Assembly (NCBI RefSeq): GCF_008831285.2
Contig: NC_045139.1
Coordinates: 7,782,204 to 7,846,203, forward strand
DNA from: Nymphaea colorata
Taxonomy: Eukaryota > Streptophyta > Magnoliopsida > Nymphaeales > Nymphaeaceae
Direction: 5' to 3'
Length of the DNA: 64,000 nucleotides
The notes beneath the pieces were generated by a model. It made no database searches and had not been told where the DNA came from. It saw only the letters and a program-made list of their open reading frames with translations. Positions within the stretch are counted from its first letter, which is position 1; every line of letters begins with the position of its first letter. Both the position numbers and the translations under genes were made by a program. Below, piece after piece: positions 35,838 through 47,800 of the stretch.

Positions 35838-37497
35838 AGAAGTTATCACAAAAACTGCTTTTTGTTGCCTACTGTTTAGATGGGACAAGTTGTTTTCTTC
35901 TATACGTTTTTTTATATGTTTAGTTAGGCAAATGACATAAAACCTTTAAAGTCTTATACTTTCAAAATTTTGGCTTTCTTTTGGGTTTATATGAACATCT
36001 TTAACTCGAGTGTCGTGTTTATTATCATCCGCAACTCAAATAAGTAATGTACCAAAATGTGACAACGACCACATGATTCAAAACACAAACGCCTTTAAGG
36101 AGAACCACATTGCTATCTTGCTAAGCCACTTAAAGCAAGTGTATTTAAGATGTAGATTAAGACACAATGGAATCTGACTTTCCTCATTAAACTAGATACT
36201 AACAAGTCCAACATCATGAGTTCAAAGACTATCAGCGTGCATTTCCCTTGCATGAAAAGAACCAAAAAGGCTTTTACCAATGTTATGAATATCTGATGTT
36301 GAACCAAATGATTCAGGCTGCCCATTCATTGAATCGATCACCATCTCCCAAAAAAAAAAAGTTTAAATAAAAAAAATTCAAAAACAATAAAGATGATTAA
36401 TACTGAATATTGCCAGATACGTGGTACCCTTTTATTAGCTGATGAGACAAATCGATTTGACACCAATTTGATGGGCCTACTTAGACTAAGCTTTTACAGT
36501 ATTGCATTTTACGTTTTACCAAAAGAAAGAGGCGAAAATAGAAACTGAACTTTCTCACCTGTTTATGTCCCAAAAAAAAGTATGGAAAACTTTTTCAATC
36601 TTAAGCTCAAATTGAAGATCATGAAAATTATCTGCATAAAAAAAATGTAGCTTAAGTATGTCCAAAGGGTTTTATTATGCTTACTAATCTGCAGCTAAAG
36701 GGTTTATTCCTGATGGAAAAAATTGCAGGACATCAATCAGTCTCGAAATTAAGTTAGATAGGTCGACTGATCCCCAACTCGTAATATTCAAGAGGCCTGT
36801 AACAATCATGATTCATATAAATAAATAAAGAGAAACATACTTAGCACCAACGTAATTGTCAAATACTATGAATGCTTATGTTTATATGTTTAATGATAAT
36901 AGAACCATATTGGTGCCAAAATAATTGAAAAAACAATAACCTATAAACCATTAACAAGAAAAGGAAAATCATTATTGACAAGTTAGTGAATCATTATTGA
37001 CAAGTTAGTGGTAGTTAGGTAGAATAGCTTTATCCATTGTACATGACATTGTCAAATGCAATGGTTCCGGCAGGAATTGGTTGGTAGTTAGTTTTCGTTT
37101 CAAATTCTTAGAGGGAGGGGTGAGGGATCAGCTGCGTTACTGCAAAAAAGGGACCATCAAAGTGTAAGTTGAAGCGTAGTGAGGATGGTATCTCAAGACA
37201 CCAAAGTAGGCCATGTATCCTATTATGACAAAGAGTTGGGTAGGAGCTTCCGCTCTTTTCTGTGTAGTAAGATAAAATACTCGTCCTCCTCATCCAAAAA
37301 TAATTAAGAAATGAATGACATGATATGGATTTTTCCAATCATAGTTCAGAAATCTTAGTAGCAATTGACTAACAAGTCTACTGCCAAGATCGACGTTCAT
37401 TGTTTATGGAAGAGCTCAAGTGATGGGAAGACCGTGGCAGAGCCAATGTGGGGCTGGCGTGGGCGCCTGCCCATGCCAACCCAAGATAGCTCCATGT

Positions 37498-37537
37498 GAT
37501 GATTTGCTTGTTGACATAACATAACAAGCAAATCATC
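37498..37537. repeat. Perfect 15-bp inverted repeat (hairpin)
   Basis: gatgatttgcttgtt, a 10-bp spacer, then its exact reverse complement aacaagcaaatcatc. It is isolated from any recognised gene, so a role as terminator or small-RNA precursor is not supported. Confidence 0.85.
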
Positions 37538-37740
37538 TTGTTGATGCCGGGTTGCCCATGCCAGAAATGGATCGGGTCCAGCAGTAGCAGCCGGCCTGCC
37601 CATCACGCCTAAAATCATCATGTGAAATGGAGCCTCACGAGTCACGCCAGTATTGACGCCGAGTTGCCCATGCGATGAGTGATCCAGCTCCACCAAGAAA
37701 CTTAAACCAGTCAGCCCGCCCATTACACCCAAATTCATCG
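37534..37740. repeat. Two diverged tandem units of about 118 bp
   Basis: Unit 1 reads gatgccgggttgcccatgcc ... ggcctgcccatcacgcctaa; unit 2 reads gacgccgagttgcccatgcg ... agcccgcccattacacccaa. The order of landmarks is kept while about a quarter of bases differ. Confidence 0.7.
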
Positions 37741-38500
37741 AAACTCAAAAAGGGGAAGGCGAAGGGGTGAAGCGCCCAAGCCGCAAAACGGCGAAGGGCA
37801 AGGCTGCAAAGGCCAAGGCCCAAGGGCGGCACGCCTGCAGCAGCCAACAGCCGGCAAGGCAGCGGGTGCCAGGTGATTCTTCTTTCTGATTTTTGTGCAA
37901 GCGCCTCGTGGCCGGATCTCGATTCTCACATGTGCAGTCTTGTTCCACATTTGGAGACTCCCAGTAGGGTTTATCTTCTCAGTTCTCCCTCTCTTTTTTT
38001 TGTGTTTTTGTCTAATGTCTAATATGTTATATTTTGTTAGATTGTTTTCATGAAATATTGATCGGACAATTTAATCTGTTTTATTTGTTTTATTTTTAAA
38101 ATAACATATATTCTAGTTTGAAATTTTTTTCACATACTATATACGAGTGCCCCGTAGCCAAAATTTTGTGGCTCCACCATTGTGGGGAGACTTTCCAAAT
38201 GAGCAAGAAATGGCCTCTAGATGTTTTGCATTGCAGTTGCGGCTGTGTTTGCACGTTTCGGAAATTCAAATCCACGGTTTTCAATGGCCATCTTAGACCC
38301 CTGTTTTGAAAGAGGCGAACAATTACACCATGAATTCATAGGTCGGGCATCTTTAATTCATGGATAGGAAATCATATCATTGGAGATCTATGGATTTAGA
38401 GGATAATAGAGATCTTTTCTAATCTAGTTTTCTAAAATTGGCAGTTTGGCAGAATGATCAATTTGTAATCCTGGTATCTTAAATTTGGGCCCAAAGCCCA

Positions 38501-38654
38501 AAATTTTTTTATGAGGGGGGTAAATTAAAGTTTCTAAATTTTGACATGGGTCAAGATATCATTTTTTTAAATTTGTATATATGATACGTGAAATTTTTTA
38601 AAATTTACATGTAATTTTTTTTAAGGTGGGGTCAGGCCGGCTCCACCCCTGATC
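38501..38654 (+). repeat. Dispersed repeat R1, copy 2
   Basis: Matches 2418-2601 in the order taaattaaagtttctaaatt, ttgacatgggtcaagatatc, taaaatttacatgtaatttt, aaggtggggtcagg, cccctgatc, with small gaps. Confidence 0.7.
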
Positions 38655-39595
38655 AGATGGCCGTTAAAAACTGGCACTTTGAGAGTGATTTTTCTTGTTA
38701 ATAAATCATTCAAGGGCGTGTTTGAACTGAAATCCATGGTTAACATGAGATCACCAAAGATCATAGGTGCATGCGTTTAAAGCCCCAACCCCTACCGCTG
38801 GTTGTACCTCAAATCCACAGTTTAATTAGGAGCATGGATTGAAATCTACCGGTTGTTGAACGGGTGGATTTCATGTAAAGTTGATTTAGATCTTTTGAAA
38901 TCTCGCCCTTAGATATTTGGAAGATAAAAAACACAAAAAATAGACAATTTTAGATCTCCAACATGGTTGGAATGATGGACTGAGTGTCAACATTTTATAT
39001 TGCAAAATAAAACATAGATATGCAACTTAAAGTATAGCAGATGAAAGGATCAAAGAAGGGAAACTTCCACCTTCGCATGAGAATTCCTCTCCTACTCCAT
39101 AATCAATAGACAATTTTAAGAAAACATGAGATTTCCTCTCAGACTCCATAAACAAGAGACAATGTTAAGAAAACTTTTTTCCATCGGATGCCTAGCACTT
39201 TAGTTTATTAATAGCGAGGAGGCAAAAAAATAATTTGCCAATCATCTATGTGAAAGAAAACAGGATGGGTTCGAACTTTCCTTACCAAACACAAGAGCCA
39301 GGACAAACCAAAACACGTCCGTCTTCCATGGTTGGGGGGCGACGAATCCCTTCATTTTCTCACCTACCCCCCACCAAACACCTTAGTTCCCAACGCCCAC
39401 CCGCTTCCCTCTCCTCTCTCTTTCCCCTTCCTCCGCCCACAGGTGTGCTCTCTTTTTTATTCCCTCCCTTGGTCAGGAAGCGGAGCATAAGACCAGAACG
39501 GGCTAACAAGAGGGTAAGGAAGAGCAGATAGAAGCAGGGAAGTGCCTGCTCCAAGGAAGGAGGGGAGGAGAAGGTGGGGAGCCAGGAGGTCAGAG
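38655..39595. other. Upstream region of cytochrome b5
   Basis: AT-rich DNA to about 39230, then a C-rich and pyrimidine-rich stretch (39350-39480) and a purine-rich stretch immediately before the ATG, likely the promoter and leader. No TATA box is clear. Confidence 0.45.
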
Positions 39596-42308
39596 ATGGG
39601 TAGTGAGTTGAAGGTCTTCACATTGGGAGAGGTCTCAAAGCACAACAACCCCAAGGATTGCTGGCTTGTCATTAGCGGCAAGGTATCAACACCCACTTAC
39701 ACACGCATATGCAAGAGATGATTCCTTTTTTTTCTTTGCAGATTCTGTGATGGTGATTTTTCCGTTGGATTTCCTTTTTTCCGATTCACGATCTTCATTT
39801 CTAATGTTTTCCCTTTTGGGTATACTATGCCAGCAGAAAGTTGACGTTTTAGCCTGTGTTTTTTTTTTTTTCCTGAACGATCTATAGGTTTGCTCACCTC
39901 CATTGTGAATTCGGATCCTCTCTGTCTTATTTGCCGTGCATCTTTGGTTGCTTTGTTTTGAATGTGATGACTGATATATCTAAGTCTCTTCCTCTGCCAA
40001 AGTGGTCGATCTGGAAAAAATTGCTTCTTTTTTTCTAATACTGATTTCCGAGATATGCATCTCAGTGGCCTCTCCTGTAATAGTGATATGTTCAGAACGA
40101 GTCTATCTTCAGAGAGAATCTGTGTTCGTGGACTGGACCCTGCGGTTCTTGAGATCCATTTCAGAAGAAGGGGTTCCTTGAATCCTGATGTAAAGCAAAA
40201 AGTAGTATCGTAAGAATCTCAGTTGGGGAACTTTGGGGTTATTCCAAGCGAGTAATCGGAAGAAACCTGGTTACGGAAACTTGATTTAAAAGGCGCTAGG
40301 TTTATGAACAGAAACTGGCTACAATGGAATCTGTACGAGACCATCTCAATCCGAGCAACCAAATCCTTATTAACGGAGCTGCACTCGACTGTCGCAATTC
40401 GGAAGCGAAGGGTCCTGATTCGCGGATCTCTTTGTCTAAGGAATAAGAGAATCAAGTTTTACGTTTTTAATCATAAAAAGTCAACGAATTGTTTAAACTT
40501 ATGGGGTATGGATACTTTTGGAGCTTCTTCTTGCGCCACATTGAATAATGGTCTTCAACTTCCACAGTAGAAGCCGTAACAAGAGTCACTATGTTGTTTC
40601 GTTTTTACCTAACTTAAGCAGCCTTGTCGACAGACCCAAATCTTATGGTTGGAAACTTGGAGTTGGAAGCGAAAGATACCGCTACTAGAATTCTTAGTTT
40701 CGAGCGCTAGTGAGTTCTGATTTAAATGGGCGATGTTCTGCAATCTTTATTCATGAGCTGAAGGACCTCGGACCTCTTTAAATGCTGCAACCTCTCAATT
40801 ACTGCTTATTTGTGTTCGGTTGGTTTTGTTTTGTAGGCCACTATAAGCGTGGTGCTTTAACTCCTGCTTATGCTTATAGAGTTGTTGACCATGAGGGGGG
40901 CGTTTGATTACCTCATATCTTAAATTTGAAGTGATCTGAGATTTGAGGGTCTTAGATCATAGGATTTCATATGCTTCATTTCTACAAGGATGCAAGAATT
41001 ACACCAGGACTTGTAAACCTTGAGAGTCCTTAGATGTCAAGTCAGCATCTCACCTGCCCCCCTTCTCTTCCTCTGACCTGGGATCCATTAATTTGAGGCA
41101 AATGTGGATCTTCTTGGTCCTCAAATCCATGGTATGCTAGAACCATGATTTTGATGTTGGCCTCATGCTATCAGGTGCTCGGATCTCAGATTTGGAATAA
41201 TGAAACACCTCCTTAATATTGATGTGCCACAGGAGTGGTTTCCATCAATGATAATGGATCTTATAAATCAAAGAATTGTGGGTTTTGGTGTCAACAGTGC
41301 ATGAACTGCACAATTTGAAGGATGCATTTTGGTGGTTGACATAGTATTCATGTCTACCATTGGCTTTTGACTAACAGAATGACCCGTGAAATTCACCATG
41401 TCACTCTTTTAGAGTCTGCATAACAGAAGCCGGTGTCAATTTCCAAAAAGAAGATGATTGTGCAATGCCAGAATGCAAATGGACACTGGGGATACCCTGA
41501 GTCCCTTTGAGGCATTCCATCCATGCCAATGCCATTTTTTCCTTTTGACAGCTGGAGTACCTTTTTGTCTTTTGGCAGGCAGAATACCAAAAATTAACAG
41601 ATGTGTGTGTTTTTTTGCATGTGCTTTGCTCGTGCATATCCTGAACTTCCTAGCAGCTAATTTCATCTGGTCTTATTATTATTGGATAACTAGATTTCAA
41701 GAAACCTTACAGAAGTTTACTAAAGTTGGTTGTTTTTGGTAAAAAAACAGTTAAGCAATGCATCTTGTAGTAAAGTAGACTTATTTCACCATTATTTTAT
41801 AACTTGAATTGTTCTCTCTGCTGGAATTGTCTGTATCCCTGGTTATATTGTGTCTGAGTCAATGCGTGATGTTTAATTGATGAAAACAGGTATATGATGT
41901 AACCAAGTTCTTGGAGGATCATCCAGGTGGAGATGAAGTTCTATTATCTGCCACTGGTACGATTTACAGTGTAACAGTAGCATCTCTGATTGTGACTTAA
42001 TGTTTTGGTTAGGCACTTGCCTTGAGATGGTAATGGACCTTCTTTCTTTGATGGCAGGGAAGGATGCCACAGATGATTTTGAGGATGTTGGGCATAGCAC
42101 CAGTGCACGAGCAATGATGGATGAGTACTTGGTTGGTGAGATTGATGCATCATCCTTCCCCACAAAACCGAAATACATGCCACCGAAGCAGCCTTACTAT
42201 AACCAAGACAAGACTTCTGAGTTCATTATCAAGATTCTCCAGTTCCTTGTCCCGCTGGCAATCTTGGGCCTTGCTGTTGCCATTCGTTTTTATACCAAAT
42301 CAAGCTAA
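39596..42308 (+). CDS. Cytochrome b5, tail-anchored (ER/microsomal)
   Basis: Three exons, 39596-39682, 41890-41956 and 42058-42308, join in frame (GGCAAG|gtatca; acag|GTATATGAT; ACTG|gtacga; ggcag|GGAAGGAT) into 134 residues. The haem domain shows [22 protein letters not shown], cut by the first intron after Lys29, with axial histidines His40 (HPGG) and His64 (EDVGHS). The tail has one membrane helix at about 107-128 (IIKILQFLVPLAILGLAVAI) followed by a short RFYTKSS end, which is how plant cytochrome b5 is held on the ER or outer mitochondrial membrane. It passes electrons from NADH- or NADPH-dependent reductases to fatty acid desaturases and P450s. The length is typical of plant cytochrome b5. 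Confidence 0.95.
39683..41889 (+). other. 2.2-kb first intron of cytochrome b5
   Basis: GT...AG ends. It contains an inverted-repeat element (40893-41214). A short frame at 40304-40570 has no recognisable domain. Confidence 0.7.
40893..41214. mobile_element. MITE-like element in the cytochrome b5 intron
   Basis: Left end gaggggggcgtttgattac and right end aataatgaaacacctcctta are imperfect inverse copies, bounding 322 bp rich in 'gatctcagatttgaggg' words. No open frame. The target-site duplication is not clear. Confidence 0.45.
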
Positions 42309-44867
42309 ACCAGCTAGAGTCAACGGTCTTCATTTTGCATCATCTTATAGTTTCTGTTTTTTCTAGCATGTAGAAGCAGTCCATGGTTGGTGTCTGGTAC
42401 TTGATGATGCATGTTTGCTCCTCTTCTTTTGAACTGGATCATATGCCTTTGTCTGTTGGCTGAAATTATAAAGTTGTTTTCGTGGTTGCCTTTCAATCAG
42501 ATTTTACATTTGAATTATTTTTAGGAAAATAGCACAGTTTACTTGCCGTTGATGGGACCGAGGATTTTACAGTGCACAGTGTATGAGAAATGGATCCGGC
42601 TTGCCTTTTGTATTAGTGCTTATATGTGGAAGAGAACAACTCTTTGTTTGTTGATTCTGGGTCCCTTTCTTTTACTGTTTAATCTTAGACAAGACTAGTG
42701 TATCAACAGTTATTTAAAGGAACTGATACGCCCGTATCGTCTTCCTAACCGTTGCGAAATAAAATATAAACAATTGAAGGAATTGATACTGGAGATGAGA
42801 GAGCATGGTCTGTGTATGCTACCTTACGGGTGCTTGGCATCAGCCTCCATTTCACTTCTAAAAAATTGTCTGTTCTTTCTAAGTCTTAATAAGTATGGAA
42901 TATGAGCGCCAGCATGAAAGATATTTCATCATTTTATAGTTGTACATAACAAGAACCTTCGGACATGCCGCTCGATGATCCTTTTCCTTAACTCCCGGCC
43001 TTGTGAAGTCCACACTGTGTGAAAGCTCGGGTTCAGAGTGGCACGATCTTTCATGGTCTTATAAGCACTCGTTATTTTCAACTAGTGAATGGAAGGAGAT
43101 GAACAATGTTTCCAACGCCTGTAGATGTGTCTGAGAGCAAAGTAAGTTTGTATTATATATGAAATATAGTTTGTATTATATATGAAATATAGTTTATATT
43201 ATATATGAAATATGGACTGATTATGTGCAATCCCAACTGTGCGTCTGACGTGCTGCACATGTGAACTCTTAAGCATTAAAGTTCCAGCACAGATGTCATA
43301 TGGGGATTGTAGAGCAACGGTACGTTTGGGTTGTATAAGGAAGGCTGCGTCATAACGTGTGTAGAATGCACGTCGTCATCGTCATTCTCCTGATAAATCA
43401 TAGGTAAAGTGGGATTGCTTTCAGAAGAAGCTGGAATCTCCAGTAAAAGCTCATGGACGGCATCTACGAAGCCTCTTTTTTTTTAGTCTGTATTAATAAC
43501 GATATAGACGGATCAATTGAGTTGATATTGAATCTAAATTCAGAATCATGAGTTCTTATGGGAAAGTGTCCTTGACAAGGTGAACTTTCACATTTTTTAT
43601 GAGCATCTATGTTTGAAATGCTACACGTTAACGTGGTTACAGTTTTGTTAGAACAGCTCAAGAATTATATATATATATATCATTGACAGACGGGAAAATC
43701 ACTTTAATAAAGGGGAAGCCACCAAATTCGTGCTGTCACTGCCCCTTCTAATAACTGAGGTCTTAAGCCTTCTTGTTCTCTTTCTCTCTGCCATCCGCTT
43801 CATGTAGCATAACCATTTATCTGTTTCCAACTTATTCCGCTAAAAAACGTACTTCTAAATTCACACATGGGCACGCGAGCTTGGCATTTCCTCTCCAGAC
43901 GAAAAGGGAAGGTGGGGTGGCAATTCCAGAATCAACTCCAAACACGGCTACTTCTCTTCCCTCACCGGTCAGTGGTGCCTCCCCGTTGCTTGTGCTTCGC
44001 GAAAAGAGATGCTCGCCAAGCATTGAACTCTACAACATCCTTCAACTTAAAGGGCCTTTAGGGTAATCCACCAATTAAATGAAATCCATTGCTTTATAGA
44101 TCGTTAACGGACAAAAATCAGGTACCAAGCAGATATCTGCTCCTAAAGGCCAGTAATCAGGCAAAGCCGCTTCTACGTGAACAAGGTAGGAACCACCTGA
44201 CGGAACAAAGCCAGAGGCTATTGGGCAAAATCTGAAGAGGCAAAAGATGTTCTCAATATAGCTTACACACAAAAGAGGACAAAAAGCCAATATCCTTTTT
44301 AAACAAAGAAAAGTGCTTCTCAAGCTTGGCTTGGATTTTCAGCAGACTGTAGATTGGCCAATGTTGACGAATCGATGGCCGGTTCATGAGAGTTTTCATA
44401 GTGCAGCTTTCCAACACAAAGGACAAGAAGAATATAAAACCAACATTGAGCTAAAGGAGTCCCCATCGAGTGACAGTGATCAAGTAAAAGCCCATGTAAA
44501 AGACAAAGTACATGTGCCTCTTGAATTCTAAAAGCTAAATTGTTTTCACCAAATTGCTTTATATACTTGTGTAAGAAATCAACCTTTGGATCACCAAAAT
44601 AGCATTTCCAAAAACCAACAGTACAAAAAATGTTGGAGTACGTGATTTAAGGAGCACATTTTATAATGAAAAGCATGGTCCACAGGAAGACAATTTTTAG
44701 CGAACGAACAGTGTAGAGCAAAACCATAAGTTTGGATTTTGTTAAAACAGCTTGAAACCTTGAGATCTAAAGGGCACTTGTACATGTCCTTTTACATAGC
44801 TTTTACTGGATCCCAACTGAGAGTAGCAGGTGCAGTAGCAGAGAGGAATGATTGTGGTCCTGGAAAA
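42309..44867. other. Intergenic between cytochrome b5 and the dehydrogenase
   Basis: The two genes converge here. A 23-bp triple repeat lies at 43145-43213. Frames at 43773-44066 on both strands have no recognisable domain. 44100-44867 probably includes the 3' untranslated region of the minus-strand gene. Confidence 0.5.
43145..43213 (+). repeat. Three tandem copies of a 23-bp unit
   Basis: agtttgtattatatatgaaa plus tat, repeated three times with a single G to A change in the third copy. Confidence 0.95.
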
Positions 44868-47800
44868 TCAATAGTACTCGGCAGAACCCTCGACCAAAGA
44901 GAAGTTGGGAGTTCGCTCGCACTGCTCTACAATTGCCGTTGGAGGAAGGAGGCCGGCACAGATCTCATGAACAGTGCTGAACAATGGGAACAGTTCCTGC
45001 CAACCTCGGTGCTTCAGCACCTGATAAACTTCATATGCAGTAGAGACGCCCTTCACAAACACAGATATCAGACATATGTGGAAAATTAGGAAAAGGGAAA
45101 GGATCGAGAGTTAAAAATAAAGAAAGAGCATCAGAGTAACTGGAAACCATTCAAAAAAGGTAAGAGGCTCAAGTAACTGCAAGTGACACGTTGCAAATTT
45201 AACAATATTTGAGATAAATGTAACCGCATAAGTACCTGTAACTTTTGACCTTGGAGTAGCTCTGCTTCAAGCTCATCAAAAGACCTAGAGAAGCAAAAGG
45301 GAAAAATGGTGCAGATTAGTCAGGGAATTCGATAGTCTATTGGTACTACCTTGGCACAAAAATGTCTGCACCTGCATGTGTATGTGAGCTGGCATACGCA
45401 TATGAGAGCGAGAGAGAGATAGAGAGAGAGAGAGAGACACACACACACACCTTTTCCCTCCTGCTCTTGCAAAAGCTTCAGCAATCTTCCTATTCCTACC
45501 GCCCCCTGCAAACGACGACAAGAAGACATATTCTGTTTGGTGACCTCAAATTACTAGACGAAATTCAATTTTATTCCACGAGTGTAAGCCGCTATCCTCC
45601 AAGGAGTTGAAATGCAATTTGATTAGCTCCATATCCACCAAGACCTTGATCACAAAATATTACAAACCTGTTTCCAAAAGCTGGTAATTGAGATAATAAC
45701 CTGGCGGTCAGTCCAGATTCTTATATGTGTCTGAAATTATCACAATTTGTCAATTATATTCAACTGTTCAGAAAAACTAATAGTAGAATTTCAAAATGCA
45801 AAACAGTTCTTTAGAGAAAAAAGAAAGTTGCAATTTTCAATTCCAATTTTAAAATCTAAGGTTCACCAGACAATAAAAGGTAACCATGTAACCTTAAGTG
45901 CCATTGCTTTATAACGTTCATCGTTTTGTCAAGACGAGAAATGCCAATCTAGCTAGGAGATTGAACCTAAAACCCTTCAGTTGTAGGACCCTTAAGTTGA
46001 AGGAGGCCAAGAGTTCCACACCCATGGTGCATCTCCTGGCATCTTGAGTATGCGTAACATCGACTGACCAATAAAAAATAGACAACGATAAACAATTGGG
46101 TGCTATATCGCTAGCCTAATGTTATCCATCTACCTTTTCGTATATTTGCCCTGTGTGGATGTGTGTATATGAGACCGAGAGAGAGAGAGAGAGAGGCAAA
46201 AATAAATATTTTCTTACAGCATGTAACAATGAGATCAGCCACTCCACAGCTCTCAAAGAAGGTTGTATCTTGAACTGATGGGAACATCAATTTTGAGAAG
46301 ACACGCATCTCTCTTAATCCAATCCTCATGATTGCAGCCTGTTTTTACGTTCATGAGCCAGCATTGAAACAGCTGAGAAAATCTAAATTCAAAATTTGTA
46401 TAAAAAGAAAATCTTCATGAATGAAATGATGCACAATTCACTACCTTGGTGTTGGTACCCATATCCAGGCCGTCCACAAAACCTGAGACATTTTAGTTCT
46501 AGCGTTTAGATTTTGGTCTTCAAGTTTTTGCAGAAACAATCTGTCTTATAATATATAATCAATGTAACTCAACAACCTGCTGCTACAGCGACAATATTCT
46601 TAAGGGTTCCGCAGAGCTCAATTCCTTCCACATCTTGCACCTGACCAGAATTCAACGCAAACAAGTTGAGCTTTTGCATGAGAAGCAAGGACACAAATAT
46701 AATAAATGATACTAAACTTGAGAGAATTTATCAAAATCTAGCTAGTTTACGCTTAGGGTTAACTCCCTCCTTGATGTGATGTCATTTCTCCATTGATGGT
46801 TAGATGATAAGCCTAGTATGTAATTAATAATTTTGTTAATTTTCTTTTGATGTGCACTCGACATCATTGAGGACTTTGTATAATCATAGTGTATGAAGAA
46901 ATAGGAACGTCTAGTCCAATTCAGAAACTTGCTCACAACATAGCATACTGGGAATACCCATAGAGAAAAATCAGTGCCCTATATATACTGCCACAGACTG
47001 AAGGAACCGACAGCACAAGGGGGAACACAGCTATTACCCTGTTGTCTCTCTCTCTCTGAGGGCTTCCCTCATCTCCTATTCTCTTTGATAATTGCACATT
47101 ATTTCGACGAGCTGGGATAAATTGATCTATCATGGTCTGCCAGTTACAAACGGTATTCGTGACACAGAAATCCGGCCTGGACATGAATTTCGAAATCTAC
47201 AAAGAAATGGGCTCCTCAACCTTTTTAAAGCAGAGACCATCACCTTATGTTTAAAAATGCAATATATAATGACCCCATCTACCCAAAACTTGGATTTGGC
47301 TGAAACAATGGGCGAGCCTGTGCTTTAAGTGGGACCCAACTTGAGGCACAAAATTAAGAGAGAAGAGGAGTCATGTCCTTTTTGTGTGAGAAACAGCTCT
47401 TTTTTGCAGAAGAAACAGGAAACAGCTTCAGAGCACGATGCCATTAAAAATTGAGGAGCCGGTCAAACGGATTTTGGTCCTCCAAGATCTATCGATCCCC
47501 AAGGTTACCTTGCCCCCACGTCTCAGTTGTTTCACTTAACCACCTGCCTTTACAATTACATTTTCAGACCTACTTGGTTCAGAAAATCAGCTCCATGTTA
47601 ATTTGGTCAAAGCACAGGACCGAGCAAAATAAGACGAGTTATTAGAAAAGCCAGAAAATATCGTTCTCGTATTATTCTACATAAATTTTCGAAGAGTCGT
47701 GTCTATAATGGGCACCCAGTGGCAGCCAACGTGCAAGGAGATGCCGCACGCAACACCACCATTAGTGGACGACGAGTGAGTTAATGGTGACCATGATCGA

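Larger units (their letters stand above)
35514..38500. other. Intergenic, repeat-rich, no gene recognised
   Basis: Holds a CT microsatellite (35808-35837), a perfect hairpin (37498-37537), and a GC-richer patch at 37430-37950 with two diverged tandem units (37534-37620 and 37652-37740). Scars reading 'ggctctgccactc' or 'gtggctccaccattg' also occur. Minus-strand frames over 37397-37950 are translations of these repeats. Confidence 0.55.

Noticed and set aside
37397-37950. Overlapping minus-strand frames with repeated GVMG-type words
   Set aside because: They are translations of the diverged tandem units; no start context or homology supports a gene.
43145-43213. Regular tandem units that might suggest a CRISPR-like array
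   Set aside because: The units are contiguous with no spacers, in a plant nuclear context; it is a minisatellite.
43773-44066. Overlapping frames on both strands in the region between cytochrome b5 and the dehydrogenase
   Set aside because: No domain and no splice partners; likely chance frames.
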